In this document: positions 25,330 to 34,321 of the stretch, one piece after another
Layout: every line of letters starts with the position of its first letter
Numbering within the stretch: position 1 is the stretch's first letter
Assembly: GCA_045587545.1 (NCBI GenBank)
Contig: JAZNCN010000021.1
Coordinates: 12,466 to 76,465, forward strand
Source: Caccoplasma_A sp045587545
GTDB lineage: Bacteria; Bacteroidota; Bacteroidia; Bacteroidales; G3-4614
Direction of reading: 5' to 3'
DNA length: 64,000 bases
The notes under the pieces: generated by a model
Told to the model about the DNA's origin: nothing
Database searches by the model: none
Seen by the model: only the letters and a program-made list of their open reading frames with translations
Program-made: the position numbers and the translations under genes

Positions 25330-26170
25330 TTGCTACTTTTATTATCTCCTCTGTAAAGTTATATGCCAACGGATTTATCACCACTATTTGTGCTTCTATC
25401 TCTTTTGCAAAAGTCTCTACTTGTCTGGGATTAAATTCATTTTGGATAAATACTGTAGTTACTCCATTTTCCACTGCCTCCTCAATTGCCCGTTGCATGG
25501 TCAGGGGTGTCATCTCTTTTCCTATCAGCTCTAATGAGAGCTGACGCAATCCATAATCACGCGCAAAGTATGATAACGAAGGGTGAAATATAGCAAATTG
25601 CCTATTAGCTACATCTTTCAACTTTTCAGTTAAAACATAATCAATTGAGTCAATTTCTGATATAAAAAGATTATAATTATGCGTGTAATATTCAGAGTTT
25701 TCAGCATCTAATTCAACAATTTGATTATATATATTCTCAGCCATAACCTTTACGCACTTTGGAGAGCTCCAATAGTGTGGGTCATAATGTAAATGATGTT
25801 CTCCTACATGATTACAAACAGCAGATAATGGTTCAATACCCTCCGCTGTTTTTACCAACTTTATATTGGGTGCGTTCTTTAATATTGAAGGCAACAGACT
25901 CTCTTCAAAGCCCAATCCTCCCACCTCAAAATATATATCTGAAGATGTTATCTCTCTTATCTGATGCGGTGTTGCATCAAACTCTTCGGGATTGGCTCCC
26001 GAGGGGATAGCACATACTACATCTATTAAATCGCCAACAATCCTATCAACAATATATTTTTGTGGCTGTATGGTTACTGCCACAATAGGCTTTTTATCTG
26101 TTGTTTGGGAAGTACACCCTGCTAAAAGGAGTAATGTTATTATAAGATTTATAATTGAACCTTTATTCAT
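25313..26170 (-). CDS. Metal (probably zinc) ABC transporter substrate-binding lipoprotein, ZnuA-like
   Basis: 285 residues from the ATG at 26170; a longer reading to 26218 lacks a signal peptide, whereas this start gives one with lipobox Cys19 (LLLLAGCTSQ). Metal-site regions are visible: GLGFEESLLP, a short His-rich loop HVGEHHLHYDPHYWSSP, and FHPSLSYFARDYGL. Bound metal is passed to the permease in the inner membrane. The loop is shorter than in E. coli ZnuA, so manganese cannot be ruled out. It overlaps yfhO by 8 bp upstream and znuC by 17 bp downstream. Confidence 0.9.
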   Translation of the reverse strand: MNKGSIINLIITLLLLAGCTSQTTDKKPIVAVTIQPQKYIVDRIVGDLIDVVCAIPSGANPEEFDATPHQIREITSSDIYFEVGGLGFEESLLPSILKNAPNIKLVKTAEGIEPLSAVCNHVGEHHLHYDPHYWSSPKCVKVMAENIYNQIVELDAENSEYYTHNYNLFISEIDSIDYVLTEKLKDVANRQFAIFHPSLSYFARDYGLRQLSLELIGKEMTPLTMQRAIEEAVENGVTTVFIQNEFNPRQVETFAKEIEAQIVVINPLAYNFTEEIIKVANAITR

Positions 26171-28589
26171 TATTTTGTTTTGTCCTAAAAGAGCGTAGGA
26201 GCATAAATCCTCCTGCAATAAGCAATATCGCTATTGAGGTGTATGCTATTCCGGTTGTTACCTTTAATGATGTTGGCTCAAATTTAAACTCTATATCATG
26301 TGTTCCTGCCGGAATATTCAAGCCTCTTAATACATAATTTACTCTTGCCATCTCAACCTGTTTGCCATCTATTGATATCTGCCAACCCCATGGGAAATAT
26401 ATCTCTGAGAATACTGCAAAGCCTCCGTTTTGTGAAACAGATTTGTAGTTGAGTTTGTTCGGCTGATAGTGTGTCAAATATATGGTATCTCCTTCGGCTC
26501 TTGCAGGTATTGGTTCTGAAACTACTGTTTTAAAATATTTATCTGCTACAGCTGTTTTTGATACTTCAAATTCTGATAATGCCTCCATCTCGGATTTGGC
26601 ATCATCTACCCACTTAATCTCATCTACAAACCACGCATTACCCATAGCTCCGGGATTGCGGAAGGCTTGTGGGACTCCATCTTCTCCTTGCGATATTACA
26701 TATTTGGTATTAAGCATATTAACTACCGCCATATTACCTTTTGAGAGTTGATGTTTTATCAGGTCGTCGTATCGACGAAGTTTTGCGGCGCTATATCCTC
26801 CCACCGACTTATGATAATAAGATGTTGTAGGATCGTTATATGTGTCAACAGTCATATTCAATACCCTGTAATTGGGATCTTTATCTTGTAATATAGCCCT
26901 GTCTGCCTCACTCATTGGGAATGGATTTTGTACACGTCGCTCGGGCACAAAATTATTGCTATTTAAATAGCGTTTGTTTATTGGATACATATCAAATATT
27001 ACAAGAGCTGCAAAGAGTGCTGCGGCAACTCCTGTTTTAATTTTTCCGTATGCAAATAACATTATTACTCCTGCGGCAACAATTATAAAGCCAAAAGTAC
27101 GCCATGCATCTGATACAAATATTGATTCTCGTACTCGTGCAAGTTCGTCAAAAACATCGGAAAACTCCGGTTGTGATGCAAATGCTGCCTCCTCTTGCTT
27201 TGACATAAAGTCAAAAAATAGCGAAGGCATTACTGCAAACAGGAATGCAACTCCTGCCGTAAAGGCTAATGGTATATATAAATTCTTCTTGTTCTCTTTT
27301 ATAATTTGAGGGTTGTCAAATAGCTCTTTGAGAGCGAGTACCCCCAAAAGTGGTATGGCAAACTCTGCTACCACCAAAATACTTGATACTGTTCGGAATT
27401 TATCATATAGGGGAACATTGTTTACAAACCACTCAGTAAGTGGCATAAAGTTATGTCCCCATGACAAAAGAAGTGATATTATTGATGCTACTATACATGC
27501 CCATTTTATTGGTCCTTTAACAATCATACACCCTAATACAAACAGAAACATTATAACTGCTCCTGCATATACAGGTCCCGATGTAAAGGGTTGATCGCCC
27601 CAATAGTGATTCATTTGCCCCACATATTGACGTAACGAGGGATTTGCCTCTTTCATAGCCTCTTTATCTGAAGAGATATATCCGGTTGCTCCGCCCTTGG
27701 TATTAGGGATAAGGAGTGTCCAACTCTCTCCTATTCCGTAACTCCATTGTGTTATATATTCAAGACTCAAACCTCCACTGCTATTTTTAGTGTCGGCCTC
27801 TGATACCAATTCTGATTGTCCTCGCATGGTCTCTTTTGAGTATTCGTATGTATTGTATATACTCGGCAAATTCGCTGTTATTGCAAGTAATGCCGAAACA
27901 ATAAGCGCGGCTGTTGCTTTTCCGAACTTAACCCATTCTCTCTTTTTATGAGCACATACTGCAAACCCTATTACTAACGGTATTATAAAAAGTGCTGAAT
28001 AATAGCTCATTTGTATATGGTTGGCATGTATTTGCAACATTCCAAAAAATGCCGCCAATAGTGCACCTTTTAAATATTTCCCACGATATGCCAATATTAT
28101 TCCAGCTATTGTTGGAGGGATATATGCAAGTGTTATGAATTTCCATATATGCCCGGCTGCTATTATTATAAAAAAGTATGAAGAGAAGGCATACGCTATT
28201 GCCCCAATCAATGATAGATACCACTTTACTCCAAGCACCATCATTAATATGAAGAAGCCTAACATCATTATATATATATACGATATGGGTATGGGCAAAC
28301 CAAGGGAGTATATCTTCTCAATTCCCTTCAATATTATATTATTACCATATGATGGTGATATCTGAAAGTTTGGCATTCCTCCAAAGAGAGAGTTTGTCCA
28401 ACGAGTTGTCTCGCCGGTTGCCTCTTTAAAGGCCTTACCCTCTTGTCCTATGGCTATACCTTGCTGGGTATCTCCTTGAAAGAGAACTCGTCCTTCAAAT
28501 ACATCGGGAGAGAAATATATCACTGAGATAGAAACTATTACACATAGAGATATGATGTATGGCAATAATTTTTTTACATTAAATTTCAT
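26163..28589 (-). CDS. YfhO family multi-spanning membrane protein
   Basis: 808 residues with about twelve or more membrane helices in the first 530 residues. The N-terminal pattern (FQGDTQQGIAIGQEGKAFKEA, WTNSLFGGMPNFQISPSYG) and the C-terminal periplasmic domain (VLNMTVDTYNDPTTSYYHKS, GGYSAAKLRRYDDL, FSEIYFPWGWQISIDGK) are those of Bacteroidetes YfhO proteins, a GT-C-like fold family thought to act in lipid-linked glycosylation. The exact substrate is unknown. It lies 6 bp after the lolE-like gene. Confidence 0.88.
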   Translation of the reverse strand: MKFNVKKLLPYIISLCVIVSISVIYFSPDVFEGRVLFQGDTQQGIAIGQEGKAFKEATGETTRWTNSLFGGMPNFQISPSYGNNIILKGIEKIYSLGLPIPISYIYIMMLGFFILMMVLGVKWYLSLIGAIAYAFSSYFFIIIAAGHIWKFITLAYIPPTIAGIILAYRGKYLKGALLAAFFGMLQIHANHIQMSYYSALFIIPLVIGFAVCAHKKREWVKFGKATAALIVSALLAITANLPSIYNTYEYSKETMRGQSELVSEADTKNSSGGLSLEYITQWSYGIGESWTLLIPNTKGGATGYISSDKEAMKEANPSLRQYVGQMNHYWGDQPFTSGPVYAGAVIMFLFVLGCMIVKGPIKWACIVASIISLLLSWGHNFMPLTEWFVNNVPLYDKFRTVSSILVVAEFAIPLLGVLALKELFDNPQIIKENKKNLYIPLAFTAGVAFLFAVMPSLFFDFMSKQEEAAFASQPEFSDVFDELARVRESIFVSDAWRTFGFIIVAAGVIMLFAYGKIKTGVAAALFAALVIFDMYPINKRYLNSNNFVPERRVQNPFPMSEADRAILQDKDPNYRVLNMTVDTYNDPTTSYYHKSVGGYSAAKLRRYDDLIKHQLSKGNMAVVNMLNTKYVISQGEDGVPQAFRNPGAMGNAWFVDEIKWVDDAKSEMEALSEFEVSKTAVADKYFKTVVSEPIPARAEGDTIYLTHYQPNKLNYKSVSQNGGFAVFSEIYFPWGWQISIDGKQVEMARVNYVLRGLNIPAGTHDIEFKFEPTSLKVTTGIAYTSIAILLIAGGFMLLRSFRTKQNNE

Positions 28590-28595
28590 AACCGT

Positions 28596-29816
28596 CTATT
28601 TTGTTTTACTTAATATCTTTGAGTTTAAATATTTTATTGGATACCATGCTGTAACTACGCTTACAAGAGTTACTGTAAGTAATACCATAACAACATCACT
28701 GAATACAACTTTTACCGGATAAAATTCGACTATAAAGTTGCTACCCATTCTCAACAACCCTACATACTGTTGCAATAGCGACAATATTAATCCTAAGATA
28801 AGACCAACAACTGCTCCTATTGCCGAAATAAGCACGCCTTCGTTAAAAAATATTTGAGTGATAAACTTTTGCGATGCTCCTATATCTGAGAGTGTTTTTA
28901 TATTGTTTTTTTTATCAATTATCAGCATTGAAACTGAGCCTATTATGTTAAAGGCTGCTATTATCAATACAAATGCAAGCATTAGGAATGTTATCCATTT
29001 CTCAATCTTCATCATTGAGAATGCTTCGCTCTTCTGTTCCATTCTGTTTTTGGCAATATAGCTATCACCCAAAGTCAGTATTACCTCTTTTTTAACTTTC
29101 TCTACATCATATCCCTCTGATACTTTTACCTCTATTTGTGTTGCTTCTGTTGTATAATTGAACAATTCTTTTGCTACAGAGATTGGCACATATATTACTT
29201 GATCGTCATACTCAGGCTGACTTATAGAGAATACTCCTGTACAATACACATCGGCATAATTAAACGAGGCCAACGGGTTTAGCATGTTTACCTTTGAGTT
29301 TCGTTTGGGTGAATATATTTTTATGGGAGATACAAAATAGGGTGCAACCATAAGTGTATTTGAAACTCCTACTCCAATAACCGCCTTAGGTATTGTATCA
29401 GCAAATGCCGATATTCCATCAACAAGAGATTTATCTATGTCTGATACTGATGTGTAAGTTGATGGCACTCCTTTTATTACTACAGGTTGTTGCCTATCGC
29501 CAAAGAGTGCTAATGCATTATCCTCTATTATAGGCGTTACAGCCTCCACTCCCTCTATTTTATAGAGTTGTTGTATCTCATGAGCTGATGTTTGTAGTGT
29601 TTTACCGGTTACTGCACGAACCTCAATATGAGGGTCTATCTCTGAATATAGCGATGATATTATCTCCTCAAAGCCATTATATACAGATAGGGTGCATATC
29701 ATTGCCATTGTAGCTACAGCAACTCCACACACCGAGACTATTGACACCGCATTTATCGCACTATGCGACTTTGGGGAAAACAGATATCGTAATGCTATTT
29801 TCAGCGAAAGAGACAT
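28596..29816 (-). CDS. ABC transporter permease of the LolE/FtsX type (lipoprotein release)
   Basis: 406 residues: an N-terminal helix preceded by LRYLFSPKSHSAINAVSIVSVCGVAV, a large periplasmic MacB-like domain, then three C-terminal helices (FLMLAFVLIIAAFNIIGSVSM, AIGAVVGLILGLILSLL and LLTVTLVSVVTAWYP). IDKKNNIKTLSDIGAS before the third helix is the coupling motif of LolC/LolE. These permeases extract lipoproteins from the inner membrane. The ATPase LolD is not in the window. It follows rbfA by 4 bp. Confidence 0.88.
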   Translation of the reverse strand: MSLSLKIALRYLFSPKSHSAINAVSIVSVCGVAVATMAMICTLSVYNGFEEIISSLYSEIDPHIEVRAVTGKTLQTSAHEIQQLYKIEGVEAVTPIIEDNALALFGDRQQPVVIKGVPSTYTSVSDIDKSLVDGISAFADTIPKAVIGVGVSNTLMVAPYFVSPIKIYSPKRNSKVNMLNPLASFNYADVYCTGVFSISQPEYDDQVIYVPISVAKELFNYTTEATQIEVKVSEGYDVEKVKKEVILTLGDSYIAKNRMEQKSEAFSMMKIEKWITFLMLAFVLIIAAFNIIGSVSMLIIDKKNNIKTLSDIGASQKFITQIFFNEGVLISAIGAVVGLILGLILSLLQQYVGLLRMGSNFIVEFYPVKVVFSDVVMVLLTVTLVSVVTAWYPIKYLNSKILSKTK

Positions 29817-29820
29817 TCAA

Positions 29821-30156
29821 TTACTTGTTTAAAAGAGAATCAATATTCTCAATATAGTCAAGTGAATCATCAACAAAAAATATCAATTCAGGCACTTTGC
29901 GCAACTGAAAACGTACCCTACCTGCAAGTTCGTAACGTATACTCTTTGCACTCTCCTTTATTGATGCCAATATTGTTTCTGATTTTTCTGAAGGGAAAAT
30001 ACTTAAATATATTTTTGCAACGCTTAAATCAGGACTTACTCTTACTATACTTACCGATACTAATGTTCCCGGCATTTTTTTTGTTTCTGCCAAAAAAATC
30101 TCGCCTAACTCTTTTTGTAAAAGACGATTTATTTTGCTTTGTCGTGTTGTCTCCAT
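29821..30156 (-). CDS. rbfA: Ribosome-binding factor A
   Basis: 111 residues, the usual size. RbfA is a KH-fold protein that helps 16S rRNA 5' end maturation on the 30S subunit. The start (RQSKINRLLQKELGEIF) and the strand SVSIVRVSPDLSVAKIYLS and RVRFQLRKVPELIFFVDDS near the end are characteristic. It lies 7 bp after the methyltransferase gene and 4 bp before the lolE-like gene. Confidence 0.95.
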   Translation of the reverse strand: METTRQSKINRLLQKELGEIFLAETKKMPGTLVSVSIVRVSPDLSVAKIYLSIFPSEKSETILASIKESAKSIRYELAGRVRFQLRKVPELIFFVDDSLDYIENIDSLLNK

Positions 30157-30163
30157 AATTAAA

Positions 30164-30793
30164 CTACTTTTTATAAATAATGGTTAATCCGTCTCGCGAC
30201 GGTACAAATACTTTCTCAACCCTTTCATCTGCCGCAACCTTATCGTTAAATTTGCGAAGCCCCACGGTTTGAGGATCGTGTTGAGTTTCATCTATTATCT
30301 TGCCTGACCATAGTGTGTTATCGGCAAGCATAAACCCTCCTTTGCGAAGTTTTGGATATACTAAATCATAGTATTCGCAATACTCCCGTTTGTCGGCATC
30401 AATAAAAACCATATCAAACTCTTCGTCAAGGGTTGGTATTATACGCTTTGCATCGCCCATTAATAGGCGTATCTTATCTTTATTGGGTGATTGTTCAAGA
30501 TACTCATTTATAAACTCTTCCAACTCATCGTTCTCCTCTATGGTATAAATAAGGCCATCTTTGGGTAATGCCTCGGCAAAGCATTGTGCCGAATAGCCCG
30601 TAAAAGTTCCCAACTCCAAAACTCGTTTGGGATTTATCATTCTGCAAAGCATTTTCAACATTCTGCCCTGTACATGACCTGAAAGCATTCGTGAACGAAC
30701 CAATTTTACATTAGTATCACGATTTAAGCGACTGAGCAACTCCCCTTCCGGATCAATGTGAGCTTGTATGTATAACTCCTCCTCTGTAAACAT
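30164..30793 (-). CDS. SAM-dependent O-methyltransferase (family 3, COMT-like)
   Basis: 209 residues. The SAM site is VLELGTFTGYSAQ (about 60-72), with YTIEENDE as motif II. The metal and substrate site is DMVFIDADKREY and LADNTLWSGK, the Asp/Asp/Asn triad of cation-dependent O-methyltransferases. The target, perhaps a catechol-like compound or a tRNA, cannot be told from sequence. It sits 1 bp after aroQ and 7 bp before rbfA. Confidence 0.9.
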   Translation of the reverse strand: MFTEEELYIQAHIDPEGELLSRLNRDTNVKLVRSRMLSGHVQGRMLKMLCRMINPKRVLELGTFTGYSAQCFAEALPKDGLIYTIEENDELEEFINEYLEQSPNKDKIRLLMGDAKRIIPTLDEEFDMVFIDADKREYCEYYDLVYPKLRKGGFMLADNTLWSGKIIDETQHDPQTVGLRKFNDKVAADERVEKVFVPSRDGLTIIYKK

Positions 30794-30794
30794 A

Positions 30795-31220
30795 TTATTT
30801 TTTTGTTTTTACAGCCTCTATTGCAAGACGATAAGAGTCTAATCCAAAACCGGCTATTGTTCCTTTACATGATGACGCTATGTAAGATACTTTACGATAA
30901 TCTTCGCGAGCATTTACGTTTGAAATATGAACCTCTATTACAGGTGCTTTTATGGCTCGTATTGCATCAGATATAGCAATTGAAGTATGTGTATAGGCTC
31001 CTGCATTCAGAACTATTGCATCTACTTCGCCAAAACCCACATTATGAAGCATATCTATTATTTCCCCTTCGTGGTTTGACTGATAATATGTTATATCATC
31101 TTCGGTATATCTATTTTTTAGTTCTGAAAGATATGTTTCAAAATCTTTTTTGCCATATATGCTCTCTTCTCTGCGCCCTAAGAGATTAAGATTTGGTCCA
31201 TTTATGATAAGTATCTTCAT
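30795..31220 (-). CDS. aroQ: 3-dehydroquinate dehydratase, type II
   Basis: 141 residues, typical of the dodecameric type II enzyme. It makes 3-dehydroshikimate in the shikimate pathway. Motifs are NGPNLNLLGRRE with the catalytic Arg and the downstream Tyr (SIYG), YQSNHEGEIID, LNAGAYTHTSIAI with the conserved Asn, and EVHISNVNAREDYR with the catalytic His. It heads the minus-strand run down to 24688. A TACTTTTG -7 box with a GTTG at -33 (31273-31305) lies upstream. Confidence 0.96.
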   Translation of the reverse strand: MKILIINGPNLNLLGRREESIYGKKDFETYLSELKNRYTEDDITYYQSNHEGEIIDMLHNVGFGEVDAIVLNAGAYTHTSIAISDAIRAIKAPVIEVHISNVNAREDYRKVSYIASSCKGTIAGFGLDSYRLAIEAVKTKK

Positions 31221-31272
31221 ATTCTATTATTTTTTGTATATTTGTTCAATATATTATAATAATATTTGAACA

Positions 31273-31305
31273 GACAAAAGTAATAAATATTTAGGTTATT
31301 ACAAC
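31273..31305 (-). promoter_or_regulatory. Possible promoter of the aroQ operon
   Basis: On the minus strand GTTG, 21 bp and TACTTTTG match the Bacteroidetes pattern with one -33 mismatch. It lies in the 90-bp gap shared with the divergent xerD gene. Confidence 0.35.
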
Positions 31306-31310
31306 GGTTT

Positions 31311-32216
31311 ATGCCTAATAAAGAGATTAATCTGATAAAAAAATACAAATCTTATTTAAGATTGGAGAAGGGGTTGTCCGAGAATAGTATCTGCGGATAT
31401 ATAAACGATTTAAATAAACTGTTGGATTTTTTAAACACCTCAGAATATAGTACAAAAACATTTGAAGAGGCTGATATTTTGCAATTCTTATGCATGCTAA
31501 ACGATATGGGTATTTGCGCCAGATCGCAAGCAAGAATTTTATCGGGGATAAAATCGTTTTATAAATTTTTAATCATTGATGAGTATATAAAGGTTAATCC
31601 CCTTTTAAATATAGAATCTCCCAAACTTGGCAGACACCTCCCTGAAGTATTGACTATTGAGGAGATAGATATGATTTCAAACAGTTTTGATATGTCGCTT
31701 CCCGAAAGCCATAGGAACAAGGCAATAATAGAGGTAATGTACGGATGCGGACTAAGAGTTTCAGAACTTGTAAATCTCAAATTATCATCAATTTACCCCG
31801 ACGAAGGCTATATAATAGTTGAAGGGAAAGGACGAAAACAGAGAATTGTTCCCATATCGGACATTGCCATTAAAGAGATAAAACTCTATTTGAATATTCG
31901 TAAAAATCTTAACATCAAAAAGGGGTGCGAAGATTTTATATTTTTAAACAGAAGGGGTGGACAACTATCGCGTGTTATGGTTTTTTATATTATAAAAAAA
32001 GCTTGCGAAGAGTGCAATATCAAAAAGAACATAAGCCCCCACACTCTAAGACACACATTTGCCACACACCTACTTGAGGGTGGAGCTAACCTTAGAGCCA
32101 TTCAGCAGATGCTGGGACACGAAAGTATATCTACCACTGAAATTTACATTCATCTTGACAGAGCTTTCCTAAAGCAGGAGATATTGTCGCATCACCCAAG
32201 AAACAACAAATGTTAA
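31311..32216 (+). CDS. xerD: Tyrosine recombinase XerD
   Basis: 301 residues. The N-terminal SAM-like domain begins IKKYKSYLRLEKGLSENSI. The catalytic domain has the full set: Arg in YGCGLRVSELVNL, Lys in GKGRKQRIVP, His-x-x-Arg in HTLRHTFATHLL, His in LGHESISTTEIYIH and the nucleophilic Tyr just after. The length and the absence of mobile-element genes nearby favour the housekeeping chromosome-dimer recombinase over an integrase. XerC is not in the window. Confidence 0.88.
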   Translation: MPNKEINLIKKYKSYLRLEKGLSENSICGYINDLNKLLDFLNTSEYSTKTFEEADILQFLCMLNDMGICARSQARILSGIKSFYKFLIIDEYIKVNPLLNIESPKLGRHLPEVLTIEEIDMISNSFDMSLPESHRNKAIIEVMYGCGLRVSELVNLKLSSIYPDEGYIIVEGKGRKQRIVPISDIAIKEIKLYLNIRKNLNIKKGCEDFIFLNRRGGQLSRVMVFYIIKKACEECNIKKNISPHTLRHTFATHLLEGGANLRAIQQMLGHESISTTEIYIHLDRAFLKQEILSHHPRNNKC

Positions 32217-32321
32217 GCATATTTTTTGTTATATTTCTAAGGTCTGAAGATATGCTCGGCTAAATACAATAAAGTATAATATAAAATTATTATTGTTATT
32301 AATTCAAAAAAATGAAATCAA

Positions 32322-32355
32322 TTTGATGTTATTTGCCAAAATTGAAGTATATTTG
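32322..32355 (+). promoter_or_regulatory. Possible promoter of the OmpA-like/TPR lipoprotein gene
   Basis: TTTG at 32322-32325 and TATATTTG at 32348-32355 with a 22-bp spacer, one longer than usual. The -7 element is a full match. The implied leader is about 120 nt, part of a 265-bp gap with no other gene. Confidence 0.4.
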
Positions 32356-32481
32356 TGCAATAATATAAACTTTTTTAACGTATTACTTGTATTTTAAATT
32401 AAAAAACACAACATATAATACTTTATTTCAGACGATTAAGAGAATTTTTAATTATACTAACAAACCAAAAGTAAATTAACT

Positions 32482-34167
32482 ATGAACAAAAAATTTTATT
32501 TACCCTTATTGTTTGCTATCGTAATAGCAATCGCAGGATGTAAAATGGGGGATATCTCATCAGAGAATTTCTCTGTTAATCCTAATCCCCTTGAAGTAGT
32601 AGGCGGAAAGGTTGATGCTACAATCACCGGTGTTTTCCCCGAAAAATACTTCAAGAAAAAAGTTACTGTAACTGTTACTCCTTACTTAGTGTATGCTGAT
32701 GGAGAGACTGCAGGTACTCCTTTTGTTTACCAAGGAGAGAAAATAGTTGGTAACAACCAAGAGATTTCGTACAAATTGGGTGGAACTATCACAATGCCCG
32801 TGTCATTTGACTATGTTCCCGCAATGAAAAAATCTGAATTATGGTTAGGTTTTGAGGTAACTAACAAAAAAGGCACAAAAACTTATTCTCTAGAGAGAAT
32901 CAAAGTTGCTGATGGAATTATTGCTACTGCAGAACTTGCTGATGTAAACAAAGTAAAACCGGCTATTGCAGCTGACGCTTTCCAACGCATCATAAACGAA
33001 ACTTGCAATGCTGACATCATGTTCCTTATCCAACAAGCTAATATCCGCTCAAAACAACTTAAGAGCGAAGAGATGGAGGCTTTGAAAGCTAAAGTAAACG
33101 AAACTAAATCTGACGACAGAAAAGAGTTGAAAGGTATTGAAATTTCTTCATACGCTTCTCCTGACGGTGGTTACGAACTTAACTACAAACTTGCTGAGAA
33201 ACGTGAGGACAACACAATGTCATACCTTAACAAACAACTTAAAAAAGACACTATCGCTACTGAGGTAACCGGTAAATTTACTGCTCAAGATTGGGACGGT
33301 TTCAAAACTTTAGTTGAGAAATCAAATATCCAAGACAAAGAGCTTATCCTTCGTGTTCTTTCAATGTACAACGACCCAGCTCAACGTGAGAAAGAGATCA
33401 AAAACATGTCAAGCACTTTCAAAGTTCTTGCAGAAGAGATTCTTCCTCAATTACGTTACTCAAGAATTACAGCAAGCATTGACCTAATTGGTAAATCAGA
33501 CGAAGAGATTATGGCTCTTGTAGCAACTGATCCTAAAGAGTTGTCATTAGAAGAAATTCTTTACGCTGGAACTCTAACAAACGATAAAGATCAACAACTT
33601 TACATCTATGCTAAAGCTGCTGAATACTTCCCTAACGACTATCGCGCATTCAACAATGCTGGTATGGTTTGCTTTGAGATGGGTAACTTCTCTGATGCTA
33701 ATGCATGGTTTGAGAAAGCTGCAAAAATTTCAGCTAACTCTGCTCAAGTTCAAATGAACCAAGGTCTTATCGCTCTTAAAGAGGGTAACCAAGAAAAAGC
33801 TGCTCAATGCTTCGGTAATGCTGCTGCATTAGAGGAGACAAAAGAGGCTACAGGTGTTCTTTACTTAGAGCAAGGTGACTATCAAAAAGCTGTTAAAGCA
33901 TTTGGTGAGTCTAAAACAAACAATGCCGCTTTAGCTCAAATATTAGTTAAAGATTATGCAAAAGCTCAAAGCACTCTTGATGCTGTTGCAAATCCTGATG
34001 CTATGACTTTCTACCTAAAAGCAGTTATCGGTGCTCGCACAAATAACGAAAGCAACCTTTCTAAAAATCTTCGCCAAGCTGTAAGCATTGACGAAAGTTT
34101 GAAAGCTGCTGCTGCAACCGATATTGAATTTGCAAACTACGATATCACAGGTATCATCGCAGAATAA
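32482..34167 (+). CDS. Lipoprotein with OmpA-like motif and TPR repeats, function unknown
   Basis: 561 residues. The lipobox has Cys20 (AIAIAGCKMGD). An N-terminal beta domain (about 30-140) is followed by an OmpA-like segment (218-250; GIEISSYASPDGGYELNYKL and AEKREDNTMSYL), which in OmpA proteins binds peptidoglycan, and TPR helices at about 365-520 (YRAFNNAGMVCFEMGNFSDA). The codons are dominated by those used in rplY and rpsA (GCT, AAC, GGT, CTT), unlike many neighbours, suggesting very high expression. It is monocistronic, with a promoter and strong terminator. It may be an abundant outer-membrane-to-peptidoglycan protein. Confidence 0.75.
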   Translation: MNKKFYLPLLFAIVIAIAGCKMGDISSENFSVNPNPLEVVGGKVDATITGVFPEKYFKKKVTVTVTPYLVYADGETAGTPFVYQGEKIVGNNQEISYKLGGTITMPVSFDYVPAMKKSELWLGFEVTNKKGTKTYSLERIKVADGIIATAELADVNKVKPAIAADAFQRIINETCNADIMFLIQQANIRSKQLKSEEMEALKAKVNETKSDDRKELKGIEISSYASPDGGYELNYKLAEKREDNTMSYLNKQLKKDTIATEVTGKFTAQDWDGFKTLVEKSNIQDKELILRVLSMYNDPAQREKEIKNMSSTFKVLAEEILPQLRYSRITASIDLIGKSDEEIMALVATDPKELSLEEILYAGTLTNDKDQQLYIYAKAAEYFPNDYRAFNNAGMVCFEMGNFSDANAWFEKAAKISANSAQVQMNQGLIALKEGNQEKAAQCFGNAAALEETKEATGVLYLEQGDYQKAVKAFGESKTNNAALAQILVKDYAKAQSTLDAVANPDAMTFYLKAVIGARTNNESNLSKNLRQAVSIDESLKAAAATDIEFANYDITGIIAE

Positions 34168-34191
34168 TTATTTAATCATTAAATAGTTTTT

Positions 34192-34224
34192 GAGGGTGTC
34201 TATTGCAGACACCCTCTTTTTTTT
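34192..34224 (+). terminator. Intrinsic terminator of the TPR lipoprotein gene
   Basis: GAGGGTGTC (34192-34200) pairs perfectly with 34208-34216 around a 7-nt loop, followed by eight T residues. It lies 25 bp after the stop. Confidence 0.9.
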
Positions 34225-34321
34225 AAGAGTTTATGTGATTTTTTATAAAACCTATAAACTTTTTCTTGATTATATCAATTATAATAGGTAACTTGCAACG
34301 ATTTTAAACTCTTTTATTAAT

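Noticed and set aside
26171..26218. Upstream start that would lengthen the znuA-like protein
   Set aside because: It masks the signal peptide; the shorter start gives a textbook lipoprotein leader.
31311..32216. Integrase of a mobile element
   Set aside because: No attachment site, phage or conjugation genes are near; size and motifs fit chromosomal XerD.
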